A stretch of 52,397 nt of DNA from contig CAMBDY010000015.1 in NCBI GenBank assembly GCA_945865525.1, positions 1 through 52,397 of the forward strand. Reading direction: 5' to 3'. A program made the translations under genes and the position numbers. The DNA is from Nitrospira lenta (lineage in GTDB: Bacteria > Nitrospirota > Nitrospiria > Nitrospirales > Nitrospiraceae). The notes below the pieces were generated by a model. The model did not search any database, had not been told where the DNA came from, and saw only the letters and a list, made by a program, of their open reading frames with translations. Shown here one piece after another: positions 34,519 through 43,026 of this stretch (the first letter of the stretch is position 1; every line of letters begins with the position of its first letter).

Positions 34519-35904
34519 ATGAAGAAGAGACATGACATAATTATCATCGGCGGAGGTTCGGCTGGCTACGCCGCGGCCCGAACGGCTCGCGATGTTGGCG
34601 CGGACGTGGCCATTGTGGATCAGGGTCCGCTGGGGGGCCTCTGCATTTTGCGTGGCTGTATGCCGACAAAGGCCATCTTACGCTCCGCAGAAGTGGCAGC
34701 TCTTTTGAGGCGGGCGAAGGAGTTCGGGCTTGCTTCCGTGTCGGTCCAGGCCGATCTATCGGCGATTGTGGATCGGAAAAATAGGCTGGTCCGCGAATTT
34801 GCGGATTATCGTATCCAGCAGCTTCATGATCCACAGTTCACGCTCTATCAATCGCGGGCGGCATTTCGCTCATCCAGTGAAATCATCGTCGGGGACAGGG
34901 TCTTGTCGGCCGGCTCGTTCATTATTGCCACGGGGTCGCGTCCTGACGACGTAGCGATTCCCGGTTTGGCTCAAGCAGGTTATTTCACCAGCGATACGAT
35001 TCTGGATCTGCGTACACGACCGGATGCCTTGCTCGTCTTGGGCGCCGGAGCGGTGGGACTTGAGTTTGGGCAGTTCTTCGCACGACTCGGGACGAGGGTG
35101 ACGCTCCTTCAACGGAGTCAGACGCTCCTTTCGGGTATGGATGAAGCTGTTGGGCGCGCGTTGGAAGCTGCCTTGCTTGATGAGGGTATCGAGGTTGTCA
35201 CGGGCGCGCAGTTGCTGCGGGTGACCCATGATGCGACGGGGAAGACTGTGTGGGTCATGAAAGACGGGCGTGAGCGATCGTATGTCGGCCAGGAAATTCT
35301 CCAGGCTTTGGGCCGCCGGCCCAATATCGAAGGGCTGCAGCTCGATCTGGCAGAGGTGGCAGTCGAGGAAGGGCGGATTGTGGTCGATGAGACGCTGCGT
35401 ACGTCGCAAGCCCATATCTATGCCGTGGGTGACGTGACGGGGATCTCGCCCATCGTGCATCTCGCCATTCAGCAGGGCGAGACGGCAGCCCATAACGCGA
35501 TGCATCGAAGCGGGCCGGTCAAAGCGCTCGACCATCGGCTTGATGCTGAGGTGGTCTTTACGGACCCTCAAGTTGCCGTCGTGGGACTGAACGAATCCGT
35601 ATGTCGCACCCGAGGCCTTCCGTACCTGACGGCCTCCTATCTCTTTGCCGACCACGGGAAGGCCCTTTGTCTCGGCGCCCCCCACGGTTTTGTGAAACTG
35701 CTTTGTGCGCCACAGACGGGCGAACTTCTCGGTGCGCAGATCGTCGGCCCGGAGGCGGGTGAACTGATTCATGCACTGATTGCAGTCATGTATTACCATG
35801 GGACCGCAGCGGACCTTGTGCGCATGCCGCATTACCATCCCACGCTGGCGGAAATCGTGACCTATCCGGCGGAGTCCATGGTCGAACAGCTGGGGACACG
35901 ATGA
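34519..35904 (+). CDS. Dihydrolipoamide-dehydrogenase-like flavin disulfide reductase
   Basis: A 461-residue class I pyridine nucleotide-disulfide oxidoreductase. The FAD-binding site is IIIGGGSAGYAAA, the redox-active pair is C42/C47 in GGLCILRGCMPTK, and the NAD site is LGAGAVGLEFGQFF. The C-terminal dimerisation domain ends with HYHPTLAEIV, containing the HxxxxE catalytic dyad. It resembles dihydrolipoamide dehydrogenase and mercuric reductase, but no mercury residues or 2-oxoacid dehydrogenase genes are nearby. Its stop overlaps the TPR gene by ATGA. Confidence 0.85.
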   Translation: MKKRHDIIIIGGGSAGYAAARTARDVGADVAIVDQGPLGGLCILRGCMPTKAILRSAEVAALLRRAKEFGLASVSVQADLSAIVDRKNRLVREFADYRIQQLHDPQFTLYQSRAAFRSSSEIIVGDRVLSAGSFIIATGSRPDDVAIPGLAQAGYFTSDTILDLRTRPDALLVLGAGAVGLEFGQFFARLGTRVTLLQRSQTLLSGMDEAVGRALEAALLDEGIEVVTGAQLLRVTHDATGKTVWVMKDGRERSYVGQEILQALGRRPNIEGLQLDLAEVAVEEGRIVVDETLRTSQAHIYAVGDVTGISPIVHLAIQQGETAAHNAMHRSGPVKALDHRLDAEVVFTDPQVAVVGLNESVCRTRGLPYLTASYLFADHGKALCLGAPHGFVKLLCAPQTGELLGAQIVGPEAGELIHALIAVMYYHGTAADLVRMPHYHPTLAEIVTYPAESMVEQLGTR

Positions 35905-36578
35905 GCAAAGTTTTTATGTTTACGCTCGGTCTTCTCCTTCTCGCAGGGCCTGCCTGTCAGGAGCAGACCTGGGAGTCGGCGATGACGGCAGGGCAGCAGG
36001 CTGTGCAGCAAGGCAATTACGCCGACGCGGAACGGCTGTTCCTTGTGGCGACACGCAAAGCGGAGAAGTTCGGGTTGGAAGATCGGCGTGTGGCGGTCAG
36101 CCTGTCACAGCTGGCGCAGGTCTATGCCGGTCAAGGGAAGTATGTGGAGGCGGAACCGGTCTATCTGCAGGCGCTCAAGATTTATCAGGTCGTGCACGGA
36201 GAGGTTCACGCCGATGTTGCGGCCACACTCAATAACCTCGGCGTCCTCCATCGCATGTACGGCCAGTATGCCCAGGCCGAGCCCCTGTTGAGGCGAGCCC
36301 TTGCCATTAAAGAAAAACTTCTGAGTCTCGACCATCCGGACGTGGCGCTGAGCCTCATTAATTTGGCCCAGCTGTATGTAGCACAGGGGCAGCCCGAGAG
36401 AGTAGAACCGCTCTACCGTCGAGCCTTAGCGATTCGAGAGCGGGCGCTGGGACCGTCCCATCCTGAGGTAGCGAAGACGCTGGAAGATTTGGCTACGGCC
36501 CTGCGAAAAGTCGGGCGAGCAGACGAGGCGGCTTCGTTGGAGTTGCGCGCCAAGCGCATTCGCGCAACGCGGAGTTGA
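35901..36578 (+). CDS. Exported TPR protein (kinesin-light-chain type repeats)
   Basis: A 225-residue protein with an N-terminal hydrophobic signal ending near LLAGPACQEQ; the cysteine could be lipidated, though the lipobox is not canonical. The rest is tandem 42-residue TPRs of the kinesin-light-chain type, with repeats such as ALAIKEKLLSLDHPDVALSL and ALAIRERALGPSHPEVAKTL. It is probably a periplasmic scaffold. It is translationally coupled to the upstream disulfide reductase (ATGA). Confidence 0.82.
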   Translation: MSKVFMFTLGLLLLAGPACQEQTWESAMTAGQQAVQQGNYADAERLFLVATRKAEKFGLEDRRVAVSLSQLAQVYAGQGKYVEAEPVYLQALKIYQVVHGEVHADVAATLNNLGVLHRMYGQYAQAEPLLRRALAIKEKLLSLDHPDVALSLINLAQLYVAQGQPERVEPLYRRALAIRERALGPSHPEVAKTLEDLATALRKVGRADEAASLELRAKRIRATRS

Positions 36579-36612
36579 ACCGGTTGCATGATCCAGTGTA
36601 GCGTACCCCCCA

Positions 36613-36855
36613 ATGACGAGGCAAAACGATCCAGCCCCTATCAATTGGCGTATGAATGGGATGATTGCGCGATTTGTCGGAATTGTGGCGATTGCGCTTG
36701 GGTTCGTCGTTGGGACTTATAGCTTGGAAGAGACCGGTGCGCGGTGGCTGCAGACGGCGTTAGGCCTGCTGGCAACTGGCATGTTGGCGCAAGGCTATGC
36801 CCTTTATTGCTCCGTGAAGCGCATGCAAGAGATGAACGATCGGCCTAGGCAATGA
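36613..36855 (+). CDS. Small two-helix membrane protein
   Basis: An 80-residue protein with two predicted transmembrane helices (FVGIVAIALGFVVGTYS and LLATGMLAQGYALYC) joined by a short loop. No family is recognised. No strong Shine-Dalgarno is seen; an internal ATG at 36652 is possible. Its stop overlaps the next start as ATGA. Confidence 0.6.
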   Translation: MTRQNDPAPINWRMNGMIARFVGIVAIALGFVVGTYSLEETGARWLQTALGLLATGMLAQGYALYCSVKRMQEMNDRPRQ

Positions 36856-37280
36856 AACGAGCATCTCAGCACCTGTTGACGGTTTGCCTACTGCTCCTTG
36901 CAGAGATGATGTTCGCTTGCGGCGGCGGCCCCTGGCGTGACGTCTACTTTAAAAAGGGCGTAGATAAGCTCACGCAGGATGAGGTGCTGGGGCGATTCGG
37001 AGCGCCCCACACGGCGAAGACGCCGGTGCTCGGGGGAGATTCCGTCTGGACCTACCGCGTGCCGCTCAGCGACAGGGAGCTGGCGTCGTTACAACTGTTT
37101 AAGTTGGGTGATGCCGTGAATGAGGCAGCGTCATTAATCGGCAAGAGTAGCGCCGACGGGCCCAAGGCCATGTTATATTGCTACCTCTATAGCCTGACCT
37201 TTAACGAGCAGAAAGTTCTCAAGCAGTGGAAACGGGAAGAGTGTGTGCCGGGAATCCGTAACACGCTCAAGGCAAACTAG
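36852..37280 (+). CDS. Lipoprotein with BamE/OmlA-like N-terminal motif
   Basis: A 142-residue protein. MMFACGGG is a lipobox-like end of the signal peptide, so it is probably a lipoprotein. The mature part has LTQDEVLGRFGAPHTA followed by SVWTYRVP, resembling the GxPxxxxxxWxYR pattern of BamE/SmpA-like folds. That is a structural hint only. It is coupled to the small membrane protein upstream. Confidence 0.65.
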   Translation: MKRASQHLLTVCLLLLAEMMFACGGGPWRDVYFKKGVDKLTQDEVLGRFGAPHTAKTPVLGGDSVWTYRVPLSDRELASLQLFKLGDAVNEAASLIGKSSADGPKAMLYCYLYSLTFNEQKVLKQWKREECVPGIRNTLKAN

Positions 37281-37300
37281 CCAGCGAGGTCTTGTCCCAC

Positions 37301-38122
37301 ATGCCTGCTTGGGTACCGCATATCGATAGCTCCGTCGTGCTCGACAGTCTCAAGTCTTTTCTCCTGCTCCTCTCCCTCCTGATCTTACGGGCCTTGATCG
37401 TCCGTGCAATCGCGAAGAATCCGGCCCTCTCAATGGAAGCGAAGCGCCGAGGGGTCGTCTCCGTCCGCAATACCATTTTGTTCGCATTGCTAGTGGGGTT
37501 GGTCGTTATTTGGGCGCACGAGCTCCAGGCCTTTGCCGTGTCGCTTGTGGCGCTTGCGGCGGCGCTTGTGTTGGCGACAAAGGAACTTCTTCTCTGCTGG
37601 AGCGGAGCGGCGCTACGTGTAGGAGGGAAAGTCTATGAGGTAGGGGACCGCATTCAAATCGCCGGGTACCGCGGCGTCGTCTTGGATCACGACATTTTTG
37701 CGACTAAGCTCCTCGAGATCGGGCCGGGCCAAACCTCCCATCTTTATACCGGCCGCATTGTCGTCTTTCCAAACAGCCTGTTGTTCACGAATACGTTAAT
37801 CAAAGAAAATCCAGGTCAGGAATATGGGCTCTATCTCCTCGTGGTTCCCCTCAGGGAGCAGCATGACTGGCGGGAGGCCGAGGGGCATCTGTTGGATGCG
37901 GCGAAGGCGGAATGTTCATCGTTTCTAGAAGCGGTGGGCCGGCACATGAAGTTGTTGGAACAGACGAATCTTCTCGAGGGTCCGTCGCCGGAGCCACGGG
38001 TGACCATCCAACTTTCCGAAGCAGGGCAGATCCAGTTGGTGTTGCGATTCCCGGCACCGACTCCTAGCCGCTCACGGACTGAACAGGCGATCTTGCGCCG
38101 CTATCTCGACGCATTTAATTAG
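37301..38122 (+). CDS. MscS-family mechanosensitive channel
   Basis: A 273-residue small-conductance mechanosensitive channel. Three N-terminal transmembrane segments are visible, including LVALAAALVLATKELLLCWSG (the pore-lining TM3). The beta domain contains VGDRIQIAGYRGVV and the signature RIVVFPNSLLFTNTL. A GAGG about ten bases upstream favours the ATG at 37301 over a TTG at 37292. It is the last of a plus-strand envelope-gene run. Confidence 0.85.
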   Translation: MPAWVPHIDSSVVLDSLKSFLLLLSLLILRALIVRAIAKNPALSMEAKRRGVVSVRNTILFALLVGLVVIWAHELQAFAVSLVALAAALVLATKELLLCWSGAALRVGGKVYEVGDRIQIAGYRGVVLDHDIFATKLLEIGPGQTSHLYTGRIVVFPNSLLFTNTLIKENPGQEYGLYLLVVPLREQHDWREAEGHLLDAAKAECSSFLEAVGRHMKLLEQTNLLEGPSPEPRVTIQLSEAGQIQLVLRFPAPTPSRSRTEQAILRRYLDAFN

Positions 38123-38173
38123 CAGGCTGCTGAAAAAACTGAGCAATTCACAAAAAATTTAAAAATCCTACCC
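38119..38173. repeat. Short copy of the dispersed inverted-repeat element
   Basis: TTAGCAGGCTGCTGAAAA (38119-38136) matches 6201-6218 at 17 of 18 positions. The other end at about 38160-38173 (TTTAAAAATCCTAC) resembles the expected opposite terminus, so this may be a core-deleted copy of the element seen at 49963-50088. AGCAG-G-CTGCT within it is a perfect 5-1-5 palindrome. It lies just after the MscS stop and before xth. Confidence 0.5.
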
Positions 38174-38193
38174 TCGTATAAGAGATTAACAAG

Positions 38194-38967
38194 ATGAAAA
38201 TCGCGACGTTCAATGTCAATTCGATCCGCAAACGGTTGCCTAGTGTGCTCGACTGGCTGGCTCGGCAGAGGCCCGATGTGCTCTGTCTTCAGGAAACCAA
38301 AGTCCAGGACAGCGAGTTCCCCCTGCTGGCCTTGGCGGAGTCGGGGTACGAAATCACCTACCGGGGGATGAAGTCGTACAACGGTGTGGCGATTTTGAGC
38401 CGAGAGAAACCCCAGGCCGTGGCCTACGGATTCGACGACGGGGGGGATTCGGAGGATGCGCGGCTCTTGCGCGTGGTGATTCAGGGAGTCCCCATCGTTA
38501 ATACCTATGTGCCGCAGGGCTTCGAGATCGATTCACCCAAGTATCAATACAAGCTCAGTTGGTACGATCGGCTCCGCAAGTATTTCGAGAAACAGTTGTC
38601 ACCCGACACGCCAGCCATCTGGTGCGGCGATATGAATGTAGCACCGCGGCCGATGGACGTGCATAGCCCCGAGAAACATCTCAAGCATGTCTGTTATCAC
38701 GAGGATGCCCGGCGGGCTTATGAGAAGACGTTGGCGTGGGGATTTCAGGATGTGTTCGTGAAGCTCTATCCGGACCGACAGCAATATACCTTTTGGGATT
38801 ACCGGGCACCCAGTTCGCTAGAAGCCAATCGCGGCTGGCGCATCGACCATATTCTGGCGACGGCCCCGCTCGCCGAGCGTTGTGTCAGGGTAGAGGTGGA
38901 CGTCGAGCCGCGGCGAGCGAAAGACCCCTCGGATCATACATTCTTATGGGCGGAGTTTTCGGTCTAA
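38194..38967 (+). CDS. xth: Exodeoxyribonuclease III
   Basis: Xth, 257 residues, an AP endonuclease of base-excision repair. Catalytic blocks are MKIATFNVNSIRKRLP, VLCLQETKVQD (metal-binding Glu), IWCGDMNVAP and the final SDHTFLWAEF. No clear Shine-Dalgarno precedes the ATG. A hairpin at 38997-39034 follows the gene. Confidence 0.95.
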   Translation: MKIATFNVNSIRKRLPSVLDWLARQRPDVLCLQETKVQDSEFPLLALAESGYEITYRGMKSYNGVAILSREKPQAVAYGFDDGGDSEDARLLRVVIQGVPIVNTYVPQGFEIDSPKYQYKLSWYDRLRKYFEKQLSPDTPAIWCGDMNVAPRPMDVHSPEKHLKHVCYHEDARRAYEKTLAWGFQDVFVKLYPDRQQYTFWDYRAPSSLEANRGWRIDHILATAPLAERCVRVEVDVEPRRAKDPSDHTFLWAEFSV

Positions 38968-38996
38968 CCACAAGCGCAACGTCCACACCTGCCCCC

Positions 38997-39034
38997 GTTC
39001 GATCGGGTCGGCAAACTGCCCGCTCCGACCGAAC
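38997..39034 (+). terminator. Hairpin after xth
   Basis: GTTCGATCGG (38997-39006) pairs with CCGACCGAAC (39025-39034) with one mismatch and an 18-base loop. It lies between convergent xth and the zinc-ribbon gene and could terminate both. There is no T-run, so rho-independent activity is uncertain. Confidence 0.35.
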
Positions 39035-39079
39035 TGGTCCACGATCCCGAACGCCTCATTGTGCCGCATTCAGGACCGG

Positions 39080-39226
39080 CTATTTCGCGCGCGCTACGGT
39101 CATGCGATTCTGCGTAATTAATGGATCGATGACCAAGCCGCAATTGATACAACGGACCACAACGTCTTGCGAGAAATCTGGTCGTGATTCCTTTACCATG
39201 AGGCCATTACATTTTTGACAGGTCAC
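39080..39226 (-). CDS. Small zinc-ribbon protein (48 aa)
   Basis: A 48-residue protein starting MTCQKCNGLMVKESRPDFSQ (GTG start). It has two CxxC pairs, CQKC and CINC, that form a textbook zinc ribbon, followed by GLVIDPLITQNR. AGGAGG lies about seven bases before the GTG, which makes this a strong gene call. It is too short for ordinary cut-offs and stands alone on the minus strand. Function is unknown. Confidence 0.8.
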   Translation of the reverse strand: MTCQKCNGLMVKESRPDFSQDVVVRCINCGLVIDPLITQNRMTVARAK

Positions 39227-39313
39227 GCTGCGTTCCTCCTGCTGTCATGTATCGCGGTGTCGGGGGATTACCATTACACGCAGGGACAATAGCATTCCAA
39301 GATTAACAGGGCG

Positions 39314-39328
39314 TTAACTGGCAGTTAA
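39314..39328. promoter_or_regulatory. Palindrome before the HI0933-type gene
   Basis: TTAACT, GGC, AGTTAA is a perfect inverted repeat ending nine bases before the ATG at 39338. It could be an operator for the flavoprotein or affect its translation start. No regulator is identifiable. Confidence 0.35.
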
Positions 39329-39337
39329 AACTCTCTA

Positions 39338-40597
39338 ATGTTTATGGAAAATGACAGGCAGGATGTTGCGGTGATCGGTGCAGGCGCCGCAGGGCTCGCC
39401 GCTTCGATTTTTGCAGCAGAGGCTGCGGCGAGGGAAGGTCTTTCGTTAAAGATCGTGCTGCTGGACGGGGCCAAGACCCTCGGCGCCAAGATCCTCGTTT
39501 CTGGCGGCGGTCGTTGTAATGTCACGCATGATGTTGTGTCGGCCACCGATTTCTTTGGCAATCGCCATATCATCAAGAATGTCTTGGCCGCGTTTCCGGT
39601 TCAGGCTACGATCGAGTGGTTCGCCTCACTGGGCGTGGATCTCAAGCGCGAAGAGACCGGAAAACTTTTTCCAGTGACCGACAAGGCGCGAACGGTTTTG
39701 ACCGCGCTTGTCAATCGCTGCTACGAACTAGGTGTAGCCATCTGTCTGGACCACCGAGTGGCAGAGGTCGTCTGTCTCGCTGATTCAGAGGGCGGTTTCC
39801 GCATTCACCATACCCATGGAACCCTATCCGTAAAAAAGGTCATTTTGGCCACCGGGGGCCGCTCGCTTCCGAAAACTGGGAGCGACGGGTTTGGCTATGA
39901 GTTGGCGCGGCGCCTAGGGCATCAAGTGAACACCCCCGCTCCGGCCCTCACCCCGTTAGTGTTGGATGAGACGCTATTTCACAAGGATCTCTCAGGCATC
40001 TCACAGGAGGTGGAGCTGACGACGACGGTGCAGGGCCAGAGGGTGGATCGGCGGACCGGCAGTTTGCTCTGGACCCACTTCGGGATCAGCGGCCCCGTCG
40101 TGATGGATGCCAGCCGTTTCTGGACGGGCGCTCATGAGAAAGGTGAGGCCGTTGAGTTGTGCGTGAACTTTCTGCCGGCCTTGACCCAGGAGGTAGCCCG
40201 GCAGTGGTTCATAGAGCAGGCAGCGGAGGCGCCGCGTCGCTCGGTGACCAAGACCCTAGCGCGTCTGGTTACGGAGCGATTTGCTGAATCCCTCTGCCGA
40301 TATCTGGGGATCAACAGACAGACGGCCATTGCGCAACTTCCGCGGGAGGATCGGGATCGTCTGCGGGCAGCGCTTACGAAGTTTCGGCTTCCCGTGCAGC
40401 AGGACCGGGGATGGAACTATGCGGAAGTCACGGCGGGCGGAGTCCCACTTGAAGAAATCAATTTTCGCACGATGGAGTCGAAACTCGTCCCGAGTCTCTA
40501 TCTGGTGGGCGAAATTCTGGACTGTGACGGCTGCATCGGGGGGTTTAACTTTCAATGGGCTTGGGCCACGGGGTGGCTTGCGGGTAAGGCCCTGTAG
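39338..40597 (+). CDS. BaiN/HI0933-family NAD(P)/FAD oxidoreductase
   Basis: A 419-residue flavoprotein. The FAD motif VIGAGAAGLAASIFAAEAA is near the N-terminus, followed by the family block GAKILVSGGGRCNVTH. A second glycine motif is VILATGGRSLPKTGSDG, and the C-terminus has GEILDCDGCIGGFNFQWAWATG, characteristic of HI0933/YhiN-type proteins. Reaction and substrate are unknown. The ATG at 39344 is an alternative start. Confidence 0.9.
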   Translation: MFMENDRQDVAVIGAGAAGLAASIFAAEAAAREGLSLKIVLLDGAKTLGAKILVSGGGRCNVTHDVVSATDFFGNRHIIKNVLAAFPVQATIEWFASLGVDLKREETGKLFPVTDKARTVLTALVNRCYELGVAICLDHRVAEVVCLADSEGGFRIHHTHGTLSVKKVILATGGRSLPKTGSDGFGYELARRLGHQVNTPAPALTPLVLDETLFHKDLSGISQEVELTTTVQGQRVDRRTGSLLWTHFGISGPVVMDASRFWTGAHEKGEAVELCVNFLPALTQEVARQWFIEQAAEAPRRSVTKTLARLVTERFAESLCRYLGINRQTAIAQLPREDRDRLRAALTKFRLPVQQDRGWNYAEVTAGGVPLEEINFRTMESKLVPSLYLVGEILDCDGCIGGFNFQWAWATGWLAGKAL

Positions 40598-40698
40598 GCT
40601 TCCGCGACAATCCCAACGAACTGTCGAATTTCTTGACTTAAAACCATAATATTCGGTCCGATAGACTGCCTTACGTGGTTCCGCTAGAATTGCAACCC

Positions 40699-42315
40699 AT
40701 GGCCGATCCTACGGTTCCTGCCCCAGCTTCTGCGAACATGCAGGACGAGACTCGCTCGGTGGTCAAGGCGGCCGGCTTGATCGGCCTGGGTACCTTTTTC
40801 AGCCGTATCCTTGGGCTCATCCGCGACATGGTGCTGGCAGGGCTCTTCGGTGCCACGCCCGCGGCCGATGCGTTCTTCGTCGCCTATCGTGTGCCCAACT
40901 TACTGCGCGAGTTATTTGCGGAAGGGTCGATGTCCTCCGCCTTCATTCCAGTCTTCACGGAATATCAGACACTCAAATCGAAACGCGATACCTGGGAACT
41001 GGCGAGCGCCGTTTTTACGACATTGCTCACGATCGTAACCGGTATCACGATTCTGGGCATTATCGCCGCTGCAGGAATCGTCTGGCTTTTAGCGCCTGGG
41101 TTTCACGGCGATCCCACGAAATTAGATATGACGAGGTTGCTCACGCAGATTATGTTCCCCTATCTGATCTTTATCAGTTTAGCCGCGCTGGCAATGGGCA
41201 TTCTGAACTCTATGCGCGCTTTTGCCGCGCCGGCTTTTTCGCCGGTGTGTTTCAACATTGTGATCATCGGCTGCGCGTTCTTTCTGTCCCCCGTCATGTC
41301 AGAGCCGATTCTTGGGGTAGCCATTGGGGTCGTGGCAGGAGGAATGGCGCAGTTTGCCATGCAGCTACCAGGGTTACGGCGCCGCGGTATGTTGTTTGGA
41401 TTCCAGTTCGCACCGGGCCATCCTGGGGTGAGACAGATTGCTCGGTTGATGGGGCCCTCACTCCTCGGGCTTTCCGTCACGCAGATTAATATTACGGTGA
41501 GCACGATTCTCGCCTCCTTCTTTGCCGGTGGGCCAACCTATCTTTTTTACGGTATGCGGCTGATTCAGTTTCCGCTTGGAATTTTCGGCGTGGCATTGGC
41601 CACGGCGATTTTACCGACGCTCTCGGCGCAGGCGGCGCGCGGGGCTTTTGGTGAATTGCAGACGACGGTGGGCTTTGGCCTGCGGATGATCCTCTTTATC
41701 ATCCTGCCGGCAATGCTGGGCTTGATTCTTCTGCGTCAACCCATCGTCCACCTGCTCTTCGAGCACGGGACCTTTACCTCACACGATACAGCCGAGACAT
41801 CCTTGGCAGTGCTCTGTTACGCTGTCGGTCTCTGGGCCTTCGGCGGCGTCCGCATCATTGTTTCAGCCTTCTATTCCTTGCAAGACACCCGCACGCCGGC
41901 CATCTCCGCGGCCATCGCCGTCATCACGAACCTCGCGCTTTCGCTGATGCTCATGTCTTGGCTTGGCGTGGCGGGCTTGGCCCTGGCCACAGCCTTAGCG
42001 GCGATGGTGAATGGAGGCATTTTAGTCGCGGTGCTGCACCGCCGGTTGGGCGGTGTCGAGTGGGCCTCTGTGGGGCGATCGTCGCTGCGCGTACTCGCCG
42101 CATCCATACCCTTGGTCTTGATCTGCGCGTGGGTAGCCGCGGCGCAGATCTGGACGCAGCCTGGTGAATGGGCGGCGAAGTCGGCCATGCTTTTTCTGGC
42201 CATTGGATTGAGCGTGAGCGCCTATATAGGCGTTCATGTGCTGCTACGGTCGGAAGAACTCGGGTTGGTGTGGGGCATAATGCGAAAGAAACTGGGTGGA
42301 GTCATCAGTCGTTGA
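40699..42315 (+). CDS. murJ: Lipid II flippase MurJ
   Basis: A 538-residue MurJ/MVF-family protein with about 14 transmembrane helices, flipping lipid II for peptidoglycan synthesis. The N-terminal block GTFFSRILGLIRDMVLAGLFG and the region DAFFVAYRVPNLLRELFAEGS are the family signature. An ATG at 40699 (MADPTVPAPA) or a GTG at 40675 could start it; neither has a clear Shine-Dalgarno. Ogt follows nine bases later. Confidence 0.95.
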   Translation: MADPTVPAPASANMQDETRSVVKAAGLIGLGTFFSRILGLIRDMVLAGLFGATPAADAFFVAYRVPNLLRELFAEGSMSSAFIPVFTEYQTLKSKRDTWELASAVFTTLLTIVTGITILGIIAAAGIVWLLAPGFHGDPTKLDMTRLLTQIMFPYLIFISLAALAMGILNSMRAFAAPAFSPVCFNIVIIGCAFFLSPVMSEPILGVAIGVVAGGMAQFAMQLPGLRRRGMLFGFQFAPGHPGVRQIARLMGPSLLGLSVTQINITVSTILASFFAGGPTYLFYGMRLIQFPLGIFGVALATAILPTLSAQAARGAFGELQTTVGFGLRMILFIILPAMLGLILLRQPIVHLLFEHGTFTSHDTAETSLAVLCYAVGLWAFGGVRIIVSAFYSLQDTRTPAISAAIAVITNLALSLMLMSWLGVAGLALATALAAMVNGGILVAVLHRRLGGVEWASVGRSSLRVLAASIPLVLICAWVAAAQIWTQPGEWAAKSAMLFLAIGLSVSAYIGVHVLLRSEELGLVWGIMRKKLGGVISR

Positions 42316-42323
42316 GGTCTGGT

Positions 42324-42848
42324 ATGAGCCTGGCGATCATCTTTAAATCGCAATGGGGCTGGGTAGCTTTGTCCGAGACAGCGAAGGGGATCGACTCCCT
42401 GGTGCTGCCGAAGGCCTCGCGCCGGGCTGCGCAGTCCGAGTTGCCGCCTGGCTCGATCGAACTGCTAGAAGGCCAGGCCTCGCTGCGATTACGAAAGGCG
42501 CGGACGCAATTGACTGATTATCTGGCCGGAGCACGAATATTGTTTGATTTACCGATGGATCTTTCACGTGGAACGAATTTTCAGCAGAAGGTCTGGCGAG
42601 TTCTCCGGCATATCTCTTATGGTCAGCTGCGGTCCTATCAATGGGTGGCCCTTCGCGTAGGGGGCAGGCAGTATGCCCGCGCCGTTGGCAATGCCGTGGG
42701 GGCGAATCCGATGCCGATCTTGATTCCGTGCCATCGAGTCGTGTCGCAGGATCAGTCGCTCGGAGGATTCTCCGGTGGCGTGAGCACGAAACGAAAATTG
42801 CTTACCCTCGAAGGCGCGTTGGCGCAGCTAAGGCCAGGCAGAAACTAA
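42324..42848 (+). CDS. ogt: Methylated-DNA-protein cysteine methyltransferase
   Basis: Ogt/AGT, 174 residues, removes O6-alkyl groups from guanine by transfer to its own cysteine. The active Cys is C136 in the IPCHRVV motif. The block NFQQKVWRVLRHISYGQLRSYQW is the DNA-binding helix-turn-helix part. The ATG at 42324 has GAGG upstream and lies nine bases after murJ. A terminator-like hairpin overlaps its stop. Confidence 0.93.
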   Translation: MSLAIIFKSQWGWVALSETAKGIDSLVLPKASRRAAQSELPPGSIELLEGQASLRLRKARTQLTDYLAGARILFDLPMDLSRGTNFQQKVWRVLRHISYGQLRSYQWVALRVGGRQYARAVGNAVGANPMPILIPCHRVVSQDQSLGGFSGGVSTKRKLLTLEGALAQLRPGRN

Positions 42849-42865
42849 TTGGGCGTTAGTTTTTT
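42842..42865 (+). terminator. Hairpin plus T-run at ogt stop
   Basis: AAACTAA (42842-42848, ending in the ogt stop) pairs perfectly with TTAGTTT (42856-42862) around a seven-base loop, followed by TTT. The stem is AT-rich, so it is a weak rho-independent candidate. Confidence 0.4.
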
Positions 42866-43026
42866 CCCCGGATGGGCAATTCGCCATCAGGCATGTCACG
42901 CCTTATATAGAAGTCGGCTGGTGGAATGAGATCGGCTCGCCGAAAGTTCGAGCACAATTTCTATAAAATATTCGCACGGACTCCGTTGCCCCCCGCATGG
43001 TTCCAGCAAGCAGGCTTTCGAAACCG

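Noticed and set aside
40640-40698. Promoter-like TTGACT upstream of murJ
   Set aside because: No acceptable -10 at 16-18 bp spacing.
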